Assembly: GCF_910592395.1 (NCBI RefSeq)
Contig: NC_088311.1
Span: forward strand, 10,914,501 to 10,978,500
Reading direction: 5' to 3'
DNA length: 64,000 nucleotides
DNA from: Lineus longissimus
Lineage: Eukaryota; Nemertea; Pilidiophora; Heteronemertea; Lineidae
The position numbers and the translations under genes were made by a program. Below are positions 22,601-35,144 of the stretch, piece after piece. The notes beneath the pieces are model-generated. The model was not told the origin of the DNA, did no database searches, and saw only the letters and a program-made list of their open reading frames with translations. How positions within the stretch are numbered: position 1 is the stretch's first letter; the number at the start of each line of letters is the position of its first letter.

Positions 22601-25600
22601 TGGTAACCTGTACAGTTAACAATTTCTGTGTCTTGGAAGTGATGCCAATACACTGAAATGAACAAGAGTTGACATATACAAGATGTCTGTAGTAGCTTTG
22701 GAATCTCCTTAAGAATCCTCTGAAAGAATGCCTTTTGAGAAACACCATCTGGGAAGATCATCACGCATTTGCATAGCACATGAGTCCTCTTGATTTATTT
22801 TCTGAATGACGTGTCTTTATTTTTTCAATGCGTTAACCCATTCTCTTTCAGCAATCTCGAGTTGTATAAAGAATTTGCCGAGGAAGCGTACAGTATAGCG
22901 TTGCATCCGTCTGGCCTCTACATCCTTGTTGGCTTCAGTGATAAACTACGCTTGATGAATCTGCTCATTGATGATATCAGGACTTTCAAGGAATTCACTA
23001 TCCGTGGATGCAGAGAGGTAAGAATGGCAAGGTTTGATGAAGACACTTGTTTTGTATCACTTTATCAGTGTCCATTCATAAATGTTTCTGGCTCTGAAGT
23101 ACAGTAGAACCTCTCTATTAAGGACACCCTTGGTACTGACAGTTGCTGTCCTTAATAGAAAGGTGTCCTGATTAGAGAGGTCAAATTGAATGGAAACGAC
23201 CAATTTGGGACCAAAACTAGTGTCCTTAATAGCGAGGTTGTCCTCAGTAGAGAAGTGTCCGCTAAGGGAGGTTTCACTGTACAATCTACATGTACATGTA
23301 CAAGTTGGATTTCTAGTAGTTTGGCATTTATTACTCTGAGGTGCGCGTCTAAACAGGATTTCAAATTTAGTAACCATTTCTGATTGTGTTTGATTCTGTT
23401 CCAGTGTTCCTTCAGTAATGGTGGCCATCTTTTCGCCGCTGTCCATAGCAATGTTATCCAAATCTACTCCTCCACAACATTCGAGAATGTTGCCAACCTG
23501 AAGGGCCACAACGGCAAGATTCGTTCAATCATTTGGAGCGCAGACGACAGTAAGATTATCTCCTGTGGTATGGAGGGTGCCGTGTACGAGTGGGACTCCT
23601 ACAGTGGGAAGCGTGTTGGTGAAAGCGTCATTAAGTCGTGTAGCTATACCAGCGTTGCGGTTACACCTGATGGAAAGACAACCTTTGCTGTTGGCTCTGA
23701 TAAGACACTGAAAGAGATTGCAGATTCACAGGTAAGTGCTTTTGACATCAATTGATTTGTTGAATGGAAATGGAAGTTTGTTTCGAGTTGAAGTGATTTT
23801 GCTTTATCATCATAAACATGGTTTTTGCTTACTTTTGCAAAACTAAATGCACTCATGCATTCCATGGAATTTCCATTCATTGTTTCTTTAATTCCAGATT
23901 CTGAGGGACATTGACGCCAACGATTTGACCTTGACCTCTGTCGCGATGTCGCACTCTGGTCGTATGCTATTCGGTGGTACCCAGCTTGGTACGCTCCGAT
24001 CCATCAAGTTCCCATTGACTGTGCCAGGAGAATGGACCGAACATCAGGGTCACTCTGAGGCTATTGCAAAGGTAACAAAAAGATGATATCTTCACGTGGC
24101 AATGGCAAACATTACAGGAGTTTTGCTCAGAAAACCTCCATAAGAGATTTGAATCTAATTATATATTTTTCCTGCACGTTTTCAAAGTCTGAAATGTCAA
24201 TCAAACTCGGGACAACTCTGGGCCGTGGTGTTGAAAACAAATTTTGTCACTGGTACCTCTGTGAGCAAGTCCAAGTGCCCCGTCAACGAGCAGTAGTACT
24301 CGGACGATACAAGGGTATACCCCTGCGAAATGGTGATAAGAATAGTGTTGAAGACGAATACTATTTCCTTCTGGAATGTGATAAATATGACACAGAGAGG
24401 AACCATCTATTTAATTATTTCGCTACGTCATTTGGCGTGGATGTAAGGACTATCTCACGGGAAGAAAAATTGAGTGTGCTTCTGTCAGGCCCAGCGGCTG
24501 GTCGGGTTGCGGACTACATACGTCTTCACATTTATGCATTGCGTAACTGAATACGCAGTTAAAACACAGTTTATGTCGCCACCATCTTGTATTCGAATAT
24601 AAAAAATTATTGTATTGTGTCTCATAAGCCTTAGTAGGCTGGCGATTTTCTTTTTTCGTGACACATAAATAAAATATTTATCTTTATGACTCTCTTGCAG
24701 ATGAAGATCACATATGATGATCAGTATCTGGTGACAATCTCCGAAGATTCCTCCATCCTGCTGTGGAAGATCCAAGATAAGGAGGGACGAGGTTTGAAAC
24801 GAGACAAAGAGGCATGGGCTGAGGAGATCCTCATTACCAAGAGCGACTTGGAGGAGAAGGTAAGCAGGATTAGAATTTAGCTATTCTGGGGCCGCAGCCA
24901 TTTTGGCATTTAAACCTGGATACTGTATGTAAACCTGGAAATTTTCACGACTTTAAATGTTAACGATTTTGACCTTTTTAGGATTCACGAGGATTAAATT
25001 CAGCGTTTATGATCATAACTTGAAGGTTAATGCATTAGAGAGGAAATTATCACGAGATAAATTTGGTGTTTGACCCTCTATTAGCGAAAATAGGGAAAAT
25101 AAAACTCTAGCGAAAATAGTGACGAATCAAACACAACCCAGTGCCCTAACTTTTCAAATAAGTCACCCAAAGATGGCCAATTTAACCCCCCCCCCCCCCC
25201 GCACCTGCCTGTAGTCCCGCTTTAAAGAAACACGGGTATTGTGAAATGTTGGCCCTTATTTAGAGTTGTCTGTCTAATGTTTTGAATCCGTTTCTTTTAG
25301 AATGCTATGATGAGTGAATACAAGACGCGTGTTGAGGAACTCAAGATGGAGAATGAGTATCAGCTAAGGCTGAAGGACATGAACTACAATGAGAAGATCA
25401 AGGAACTCACAGAGAAATTCATACAAGAAATGGAATCTCTCAAGACGAAAAATCAGGTAGGTGAACAATTGGCCACTTTCCTGATCAGCCTTTCTCGTAG
25501 TGGAGCTCTTTTGTTGGGTAACAAAATAGCTGACTTATGGGGTCGGCATTATGCCTGACGTAACGTCGAAATCAGCAGAACCTGATTCTGTAACTTGGCA

Positions 25601-27626
25601 AAGTTCGGCCAATCCACCGCAAGATGCGCGCATATGGAAAGAGGTGAATGACGAAATGTGGCCAAGAGCTTTACTTTTGAGAGGAGTGATAATCTAATTC
25701 TGTGTTGTGTCAAGTGCATGTAGCCATGGCAAGAGATATTGAACTCAAAGCACAAACATAACTTTACAAACTGATCAATTTGTACTTTTCTGATTGTCTG
25801 ACTTCGTGATCAATTTGGATGTTTTGGACGTGTTTATTCAATTTCTTATTTTAAGGACTATTTCAGTCCTTTAGTGTAAAATTCGATGTTTTTCCACAAG
25901 ACAACAATCACTTATCTGGATCAGGCAGTTTTATCAATGATGTACAATGTATATCTCGATCAGCCAAATTTAGAAATTGTTTTCTTCGTCAGGTTTTGAA
26001 AACCGACAAGGACAAAGAGGAGGCAAAGCATGAAGAGGAGTTACAAGAGTGTATGGAGAAACACAGCAAGGAGCTCCAGGATCTCGAGTCGGCCAACAAC
26101 CAAAAACTCATGCTGGAGTATGAAAAGTACCAAGAGCTGCAGGCCAAGAGTCAGAAAATGCAGGAGGATTATGAGCGTCAGCTGCAGGAAATGGAGGAGA
26201 GTAAAGAACGCGCCCTGGAGGAGTTGACAGAGTACTACGAGACGAAACTCCAGGAGAAGATCACTCAGCTCGAACAAGCAAATGACGAGGCTCGGCAGCA
26301 AAATCGGGAGTACGAGGAGACAAAGAGACAGATTGAAGAAGACGCTGATCGGGAGATTCTCGATATCAAGAATAAGTACGAGCGTCGGTTGAGAGATGAG
26401 AAGGAGGCGAACATGAGGCTGAAGGGCGAGACTGGTATCATGAAGAAGAAGGTAGGGATCAGGGCCTTGTTGCTTGAAATCAGTGTTATCAGTAAGGGCA
26501 TTTAATGCTACTATTGTACCCGGTAATGAAATTTACTGAAGGAGGTAATGTTTAGTTGAGTTGATGCTGCCGATCTTCTTGACACAGATCTGGCAACTGG
26601 CCCCAGTTGTTTATTTTGTGTCGATTCAGACATGGCATTTGAATAACCTACAATCCTGTCAAAAGGCTCATTGCAGTATCAACAAATTGGTATACATACA
26701 GCTAATTCTTTCCGCTAAGTCAGATATAGATAAATCCATACTTGCTTGAATGTTGATAGTTGCCTTGGTTTTATCCTGGAAGTAGTTGAGTTATTTCACA
26801 AGGGAAATGGCTAATTAAACTACCGACTACTCTGTCAGGATTGACAGAAAAGTACCTCGGCAAGAACCCTATTGTTCCTGGCTTCATTAGATTCGTAGAA
26901 ATTGTTATTTTGACGAGTTTGTTCAAGTCAATTTCTTGCCATGGTAATGCTACCGGTATTCTCGGTAGTTTTCAGATTGACTGATAAGTCAATTTTAGTT
27001 CCGAATTGGTATAAACTGATAGGAAAGTTGGGAGATCATACAGGTTTACAAGAACGTGGCTTATTTCTGTACGTCTAAACATTTTTGAACAAATTCTTTC
27101 TTGATCCTCAAATATGTAAGTCGGTGCATCGTTTTGCAAAATCTTGCCAGTGAAACAATGCCTGGATGATGACAATAATGATTAAAACTACTCACACTTT
27201 TGTTTCATACATACTATTTATACTAATACTTCTTTCCTCCAGTTCACAAGTCTTCAGAAAGAGATTGACGATCACAAGGAGGAGATCAAGAAATACCAAG
27301 CAGAAACGGCTAAATTGAACAACGTCATTCGAAATCTTGAAAAGGACATCGCCGGTCTGAAGAAAGAAATCCAGGAGCGTGACGAGACGATTCAGGATAA
27401 GGAGAAGCGTATTTACGATCTGAAGAAGAAGAATCAAGAACTGGAGAAGTTCAAGTTTGTCTTGGATTATAAGATCAAGGAGCTGAAGAAACAGATTGAA
27501 CCGAGGGAGAATGACATCAAGGCCATGAAGGAACAAATTCAAGAGGTAAAGTGGCAAGTTCAGCAGAACCTTTTTAGCTCACCTCTTAGCAGAGGTGAGC
27601 TTATCCCATACCGTGGCGTCCGTCGT

Positions 27627-27664
<38 letters not shown>

Positions 27665-30600
27665 CGTCGTCCGTTAGCAGGGCACGTTTCGTAACTGTTA
27701 GAGCTATTGAGTTGAAACTTGGTACACATGTACCCTTATGTAATGACACCTGGGAGACCAAGTTTCGGTCCGATTCGTTTCATGGTTTGGCCACCAGGGG
27801 GCCAAACGTTAAAAGTGAAAATATGCAATATCTCCCTTAATAGTAGTCGGGAAATTTTGAAAAAAATATGGTAGGTACTTCTAGCAAAGGTGCATCATAT
27901 ATCCTCCGGGTTTTTGATTTGACCTCCTTTTCAAGGTCACAGAGGTCAAATGGTGTAAATTGGCCGTTAGGATGTAACGATGGCACGTTTCTAAACTGCA
28001 ATGACTATTGATACCAAATTTGGTACACATTTACCCCTTAGTCAGGTGATCTCAGGGACCGAAGTTTGGTCCAATATGATTCACCACTTGACCACCAGGG
28101 GGCAAAATCCAAAAACCTTAAAAATGTGATTATTCCTTAACTTCTTGCCCGATTGCCACCAATTTGATATCATGGGTACATCTAACCACCATACAGTATA
28201 TGTCACACAGGTTTTTAATTTGACCTTCTTGTCAAGGTCACAGAGGTCAAATGGCGTAAATTCGCCGTCGGGCCGTAACTATGGCACGTTTCTTAACTGC
28301 AATGACTATTGATCACAAATTAAGTACACATGTACCCCTTGGTCAGGTGATCTCAGGTACCGAAGTTTGGTGCGATCTGATTTGCCGTTTGGCCTCCACG
28401 GAGGGGGCCAAATCCTAAATTCTTCAAAATGCCATTATTCCTAGTAATGACTTGCCCGATTGGCACCAATTTTATATCATAGGTACATCTAATTCTAACA
28501 ACCATTCAATGTGTCACCCGGGTCTTCTTTGATTTGACCTACTTTTCAAGGTCACAGAGGTCGAATGTACTGTAAATTGGCCATTTTGGGGAAATTGTAA
28601 TTGCTTGGACCTACATCAAACCTAACACTACATGACACAAGACCATGCTCTTTATCCATCTTTCCTCCACATGAGGTGAGCACAATGGCCCTGGCCATTT
28701 CATTATTAAGGACACCATTGTGATTGACAAATGTGACCTGGTCCTGGAAAAAGGAGGCGGAAGTTGCGTATATAGGAAAAAGGGAAAAATGGAGGAAAAT
28801 ATTTTTTTTGGAGAAAAATGATTTTATGACTTACCTGGGTATTTCAACAATGTCTAGAGGTGTTTGAGGTCACTAAAGCCATGAAATACAGCAAAATAAG
28901 TTGCTCCTTCCCATGCTTGTCTGTAAATAACCAATTTTTGGACAAGGATTCTCAACTTTTTACTTCAGAGAGTGATATATTCTGGAGTCCATTCTCAGCC
29001 CATCATCAAGAGATCCTCATGTATCAGGCATCATTTTTTAAGATAGTTTGTGCAGAATAAGCCAGTACCAATAATTTATTTTCAAGTATCTTACCCAACA
29101 CTGGCAACAGCCTCATTTTGCCGGAGTGGGTCACAATAATCTCCTAAAAAGGGCAGGGTCCAAGTTGTCCATTTGGGACCAAAGCCACTGTCTCTTGCTG
29201 AGAGAGGTGTCTGCTGATGGGAGGTTCCTCTGAACTCTTTTGAGGACTTTGAATCAACATTACAGTCGGCAGAGTTATTTACTGTATTTGAATTGAAAAA
29301 TTCAGTTTTGAGATTGATGATATCTTGAGGGGAAGCACTATTTTCGATAGAAGGTTTTTAAATTGCTTCATACTCTACAACTTTTATGTCTCAAAGCGCT
29401 TTACATTCATTTCCCAGCCTTATCCGGATACCTTTCTTTTAAAAAAAGTAGTGCATATACTGAAGTACTGAGTGGCACTTGACGAGCCTATAACAACCTT
29501 CCGATCACTATACCACAGCACTTCCCTTATTTTTGCAATAAATGAGATGAAAATGCTAATTTTTTCACTTGCTGTGTATTTTTTCATGTTTGTGCCCTTT
29601 GTTTTGTAGATGGAGAGTGAGTTAGAAAGATTCCACAAACAGAACACTCAACTTGAACTCAACATAACAGAACTGAGACAGAAACTCAAAGCCACAGACA
29701 AAGAGATGCACCAAGAGAGACAGAAGGTGAGAACTTCTAGACTGACTGTTGCCATCATCATCATCAGACATTGAAGTGGTGTTCATGTGCCTGGGTGTCC
29801 GCACCATGAAGATCCCAAAGAGTGGTGAAGGTGTAAATCTCCCACAGATTCACAACACCAATGCTGAGAAAGGACTCACTGGATACTATTGATATGCTAG
29901 GAACCACAGTTGTACACATTGATGTTGAAGGGTGAATGTTCATCCTCATACTTCTGAAGTGGAAATGTTGAAGAAGAATTTTAAATCTCATAAAACTCCC
30001 TTAAATTAGTTAAAATGTAAAACTTCCTGAAATTAATTCTTGAGCTATTTCTCTGTCAGGTTCGTGATGGTGAGGCTATTGTGCGACGATTCAAGACAGA
30101 TCTTCACAACTGCGTGGGTTACATCCTCGACCCCAAGATGCTCAAGGAAAGCATCAAAGCTTTGTACCAGAAACACGTACAGGAAGATATTGTAAGTTTT
30201 TGGTCCATGTTTTTTCTAGTTGCGTCAAAATCAGAAATCTGTAATAGCCGGGTTTAAATTCTACATGTACCACTATGCTCTCACTTTTCCACTGCCGCTT
30301 GGATGAGAATACAGTTGAACATCAAGCTATTGGACAGAGCTACATAAATTCATTTTCTGAAGTAGTTTGTTCACAAGTGGAGCCAAGGGAGAGAGAGCTA
30401 ATGGTCTTTAGCCCCCCCCCCCTTTCTTTTCAGAAAGACCTTGAAATTGACCATGAAATTTTGAAATAATCTTTAGAATAGTCCAGGATTTTGAGTGCAT
30501 AGTCACTGATATGATAGTCTGGGGCATCCCCTCTTCATCTGCATTCTGGTCAATCTGGATTGCTATTTAAAACAAGGTTTATTCAGTTACGAATATGTGG

Positions 30601-32198
30601 AAGCTCTAAGTAAATAGAATTGGCTTTGAGGAGCCTGGTATTCTCAAGTACAGTAGAACCTCTCTATTAAGGACACCCTCGGGACTGACAAGTGCTGTCC
30701 TTTATAGAGAGGTGTCTTGATTAGAGAGGTCAAATTGAATGGAAACCACCAATTTGGAACCAAACCTAGTGTCCTTAATAGAGAGGTTGTCCTTAATAGA
30801 GAAGTGTCTGCTAAGGGAGGTTCCACTTTAGGGCAATTCACAAAAATATTACTGGGATTTTGAAGATTCTTTGCCTACTATTAAGAATGTGTTGAGTCAG
30901 AGAGTGAGATCTGACTATTTATATGATCTTCTTCAGACTGAGAGTGCAAGCGTTGATGCCGACATCCAGAAAGAGTACAGTCGTCAACGTGAACACTTGG
31001 AGCGGTCTGTGGCATCACTTCGGAAGAAACTGGTCAAGGATACTGAGATCCACCGCGCTGATAACGTCAGGATCATGCAGGTAAATTCAGTTGAAACTGC
31101 GGTAGAAGAACTGTAAACTACGAAATATTTGCATGCTTTTTATGTTCGCATTTTTCACCTTTACAGAAAATCACGACATTTACGGTCATAAAAAAAATCT
31201 ATATTGGATACTGTCACAGAGTTGTCAAAACGCTAAATTAATTTCAGAAGACTGCAAATTAAAAATAACCAACAACTTTTCTAGGTTTACAGTATTCTAA
31301 TTTTTGTTGTTGATGTAACTGAGGGTGACCGACTTACCAGCTAGTGGTTGAATATAATTTGCAAAAACTTGAAAAAGTTGTTACTGCAGTGGTGAACTCT
31401 GATTATGTCTAGCAAGCCAATATGGTATAGGTATCCCAGCCTCACTAGAGAATGCGTCAATGTGACATCAATTTTAAACCTAAAATCTCTGTCGTTTGTC
31501 ACAATTATGCAATACCGTAGTGACAGTCGGCGCCATGCAGTGGCGGCAATAGTTTTGTTGGTACCCTACTGGAAAAATCGGGTAATGATCACAAAGTGAA
31601 AAATTTGCAATTTGCTTATTTTTCATTTGGCGTAGAGGTAATTCCGCACCTACTGCCTAAATTTAATTTTTGCAAGTTTAATGTTTGCTTTCGCCTCCTG
31701 ATACATGAAAGAAAAACAGTCCCAAACATTTCCGTGTTTACACTAACGGTTATTAATTGGACACTAGTAGGCTTCCGTGTTAGCATGTTACTTGGAGTTC
31801 TAATTACAAAAAACAGTAAAACTTTTAACGGAACATTCTTTATTGATAACCTTGCTCTTTTCCGTTTGCAGGAGAACGTGTCATTGATCAAAGAAATCAA
31901 CGACCTTCGTCGAGAGTTGAAAATTTCCCGCACCGGTGTGCATGACCTTGAAGCAGCCCTTGGCCTCCACAGGAAGAACAAAGACAGCGCTAACATGGCA
32001 GCTGCTACTCTCGCCGCCGTCGCAGGAACAAACAAGAACGCCATGCTAGAAAGAGATTTAGAAGAAACGAAAAAAATTGTCGATGTCCAGAAGAGTGAAT
32101 TGAAAAGATTGCGGTCTTCCCTGCGAGAAATTGAAACTGGGGCTGTTTCGCGGCCGCATTCTGGTCAGAAGCTTCCTCCAGTAGTGGCAGTACAGTAA
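19692..32198 (+). CDS. CFAP57: CFAP57 (WDR65), cilia and flagella associated protein 57
   Basis: Fifteen coding exons with GT-AG borders and agreeing phases: 19692-20162, 20438-20697, 21391-21553, 22067-22359, 22852-23017, 23405-23731, 23898-24071, 24701-24859, 25301-25456, 25993-26451, 27243-27545, 29610-29726, 30060-30191, 30937-31080 and 31872-32198; 1216 residues in all (human about 1250). Residues 1-670 are WD40 repeats forming two propellers ([53 protein letters not shown]). Residues about 680-1200 are coiled coil, with very conserved [34 protein letters not shown] and [13 protein letters not shown]. It is an axonemal protein; in Chlamydomonas FAP57 helps place inner dynein arms, and human defects cause ciliary dyskinesia. 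The order follows human CFAP57 to near the C-terminus. No stop or lost exon is seen; the gene looks functional. Confidence 0.97.
22388..22581. mobile_element. Mariner-type MITE in CFAP57 intron 4
   Basis: Ends CTGTATAAAACC...GGTTTACAG flanked by TA on both sides; 194 bp. Internal wording (agaaatatttgcg, tcgcatatttagc) is shared with the copy at 31111-31292. TA duplication suggests the Tc1/mariner superfamily. Confidence 0.55.
23102..23279. mobile_element. Tigger/pogo-like MITE in CFAP57 intron 5
   Basis: 178 bp, starting CAGTAGAACCTCTCTATTAA and ending GGAGGTTTCACTG, flanked by TA. Contains several inverted and direct copies of a tattaaggaca-like word. A second 178-bp copy lies at 30651-30828. 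CAGT-AACCTC ends with TA duplication are typical of Tigger-type elements. Confidence 0.7.
24083..24690 (+). mobile_element. LINE C-terminal fragment in CFAP57 intron 7
   Basis: A frame ending at 24550 reads [32 protein letters not shown], the Cys/His end motif of L2/CR1 ORF2 (compare ENELHFLLVCPLY in copy B). It is a 5'-truncated insertion in the same orientation as CFAP57. The AT-rich stretch with aataaaatattt near 24668 is probably its 3' end. The upstream start of the frame near 24083 is intron sequence. Confidence 0.6.
25186..25200 (+). repeat. Run of 15 C in CFAP57 intron 8
   Basis: C homopolymer. The flanks (aagatggccaattta... cctgcctgtagtcccgctttaaag) resemble a piece at about 60123-60170, so it sits in an unnamed dispersed repeat. 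Confidence 0.6.
27575..28690. repeat. 1.1-kb dispersed repeat in CFAP57 intron 11: hairpin, CGT microsatellite and three 300-bp units
   Basis: Begins with an inverted repeat agctcacct...aggtgagct (27577-27600), then (cgt)n/(cgtc)n to about 27675. Three units of about 300 bases follow, each with a ggtacacatgtaccc-like word (about 27720, 28021, 28324), a ccaccagggggc-like word and caaggtcacagaggtc. It ends near a further aggtgagc at 28673. The start resembles a very common marine-invertebrate repeat that opens with an agctcacct/aggtgagct hairpin and CGTCCGTC. A diverged copy of one unit is at 59370-59640. Confidence 0.65.
28691..29600. other. Rest of CFAP57 intron 11, with a remnant of the 178-bp MITE
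   Basis: From about 29159 to 29228 the text (ccatttgggaccaaagccactgt ... gagagaggtgtctgctgatgggaggttcc, in pieces) matches the right half of the Tigger-like MITE. The rest shows nothing recognisable. Confidence 0.5.
30651..30828. mobile_element. Tigger/pogo-like MITE in CFAP57 intron 13
   Basis: 178 bp, the same length and orientation as the intron 5 copy, with few differences; starts CAGTAGAACCTCTCTATTAA after TA and ends GGAGGTTCCACTT before TA, the last base of the end being mutated. Confidence 0.7.
31111..31292. mobile_element. Mariner-type MITE in CFAP57 intron 14
   Basis: CTGTAAACTACGAAATATTTGC at the left and CTAGGTTTACAG before TA at the right; related to 22388-22581. The left TA is mutated. 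(The start motif is given here in part: ctgtaaac, gaaatatttgc.). Confidence 0.5.
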
Positions 32199-32239
32199 TC
32201 AAACCATCCCCATAAACATTATTCTAAAACATTGGAGTC

Positions 32240-32245
32240 AATAAA
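32240..32245 (+). other. Poly(A) signal AATAAA of CFAP57
   Basis: Forty-two bases after the CFAP57 stop codon. A second AATAAA occurs near 32528 and could serve a longer transcript. Confidence 0.6.
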
Positions 32246-32249
32246 GAAC

Positions 32250-34900
32250 CCCAATTTTTCCTACTTTGTCAATTTATGACCCCAGAAGATATTTTCCTTG
32301 ATTTCCTGCAGACGGCAACTCTTTAAGAAGATGCAATGCTATCCATTGTAACAGTGACTGAGTTCTGGCTTTTTTTCACTGATTGTTAGCTTTGTTACCT
32401 TCAGGGCGCGTCCGGGACCTTGCATTTTGAAGAAGGTCCTGTTGCATGAAAAGTGAAGAGTAAAAAGTGAAGATGTAAAAGCCACTAAACACCATTCCTA
32501 AAAATGAGATAATTTTGCCCGTGGTAAAATAAAGCTGACAGTACCCAAGATTTTAATACGTAACTACTCGAAGCTAAACCCGCAAGACCCCATCAAATAT
32601 TCTGCCAGAAGATAACACAGAAAACCATTAGAGGTGAAGAAAAAAGTTGTGTTTCCTTGAAACGACCTAAAATGGATTTGCTGGCTTTTCCATCTGAACT
32701 CTTCAAATGTTTTTGTTAATTTGTGTAAGTAATGTTATGTAAATAACCTGCAAGTCTGTGATAGAACTGTATTTTGACAAGACTTTACAACCTGACACAT
32801 CCGCTTCCTCTTAACTTTCGAAGAGTGAAATCTGCTGAAGTCAGAAAACTCTTAGTCAGTTATCATTCTGATATGCTTAAAGGCCTACGCCGTTCGTTAA
32901 AAATTTTGAATTTGTAATTGAATTTAAAAATGTCCAATTGCGGAAATACTTACGAAATATAAATTTCAACATTGTCGTTGTGTAGACTGATATACAAATA
33001 CTATGAATACCAACTTTAAACAAATTCGTATTCACAATACCTATACTATGGCATTGTGTATTCGCGGACATCTATTTAACTGGACCACAAGTAAAAACGG
33101 TGTACCCCTTTAAGTGTGGAACAAAAAAGCACCGAAGACCTACTTATTCTAGTGCTTGATGTATTGCACTATTTTTACAATGATTTAGTTGTGTTAATGT
33201 TTTACTTCTTTACTCGAATTGTATATTTTTTTGCCAGGTGATTTTAAAACAATTAAACTAATCCGTCCCTTGATTGATAAGGCAACCAATGAATGTGTGG
33301 TTGAAATCTTTTTAATGAATGTATGCATGAATTAATTATTTTAAAGGTATTTGTATAAAGTAGTCCGTCCATTTTTTGTCGCTTTAAGAACAGACTTGTT
33401 TGTCAGAGGTTGTCTCGTTGAGTGGTCGTTGGACCTTGGTTCATTTTGGAAAATTGGTTTGTCTGATGTAAACTACCCACTGTTTGGATTTAATACCGAT
33501 CTCTCCATTCCATAAGGCCATCAAAAATTGATGACTTGTTTTACATGACTCCACCTTGGGAAAATATTGGTGAGTAGGGCATTTATATTTTAAATTTTAT
33601 ATATTTTTTCAGCTGAAATAAGGAAGGTCAAGGTCGAGTATAAATGGAAGAAAACCTTTAATGAACTAACGATTAAAACTGTGGTTAAAACTGAACAATA
33701 ATCCCCTGTCTGGCCCCACGAACAATCTGGCAAGTTACGAAAACCATCGTCAATGTGACGAGAAATCGATGAAAAAAGGTGGGAATGACGCGCCACATGG
33801 CAGTCTGCCATGTCTGCACAGAGTACCGGATCACCTTGACAACACAGTGCAGAGTAAAACACAAGATGATTTTGAACGACTAAAAGGTTCTATCAATAGA
33901 CGGTAGATTGTGCGCGTGCTCTGACGATCTTTTGATTATAATGATTATAAAATGAGTAAAAAAAGGCTTTTGAGAAAAATATAAAATATAAAAAATTGTT
34001 GAGGTGGCGCCAAAAATTGAGGGGCACGGTCATGTAAAACAAGTTATTTATTTTGATTGACCTAAACAATATGTTCCCTTTGTTTGGCTAATAAGGATCT
34101 ATTCTCCTCATTTCCAATCAAAAGTTCTAAAAGGGTTACTATAGGCAGAAGTTAGGGGTCAACCCAGTAGTCTTCATGTGACTAATATGGAGAGTTTGGG
34201 GACAGGGTCATGTTTGATTCAGCATTTAATATATTCCACGTACAAGCGTGAATAGTTTGATGTCCTGTGAGATAGGAGAGACCCCTATTATCAGCTTCTT
34301 GTAACCTTATCTGACTACCTGGCTTTTACCTATAGACTCCCTTTCAGCAAGGATTGTTCAGCAACTCACCAAACTGCTCCTGCCTGGCGATAGCAGCTTT
34401 GAATTTTTTTTGGCTGCCTATTGATTTCATCATATCCGGCCAGCAGATAAATGATGATCTATGGAAGTTCAAATCTGTTTCTCGGTTACTTAAACATTTT
34501 GTCGTCGAGTGAACTTTTGCAGTTTGGTTGAATTGCATGACTGAAACTCAATGGGATGGCAACCCTTTTCAATTTCAAGACTATGTATACATGTATGTAC
34601 AACCATGTACATGTTTATTGAAATAGGATTGATAGACTGGTCCATGTTGAGGAAGTTGTGTGTAAGACCCTGAAATGATTAAAAATGTAAATAGGCATCA
34701 TTGCTGACGTTTTGTACATACGTGAATCTAGTAACGGCTATCATACCATCATGTAGGGCACTGGAAATATCCAATAAACTTTGAAACAATATTTTCAGAA
34801 TTCCTTTACTTTATAGTGTAGGAGTCAATCGGCCTTCTTAGCTTACTACTGTCGTCTGCACCAAGTTTCAGAAAGGTAAGTCAAGGTGGTATAATATATT
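32250..34900. other. Intergenic, no gene seen
   Basis: AT-rich sequence with only short open frames on either strand and no recognisable repeat ends. An acatgtacatgt-type palindrome lies near 34600. Confidence 0.4.
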
Positions 34901-35144
34901 ATAATCTTAACTCTTTCAGTGCCAAGATTAAATCGTCCATATATAAGACTTAGTCTGTTTGAATCTGGTTTCTCTTTATCTCTTTAACGGCTGCTGCCGT
35001 CAATTTGATGCGAAATCGTCAATAGGATCTGTTGCTAACTCAAATATAGGTCTATGTTTTCTCCCAAAGAGGCCTGATCAGCCAAGGGTTTGCATTATGT
35101 ACGTTTAAGCATCTAATGGAACTGCTTCATCCTTGTCAGGCTGG

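Noticed and set aside
26030-26301. Alternative frames across CFAP57 exon 10
   Set aside because: Shadows of the Glu/Lys-rich coiled-coil coding sequence.
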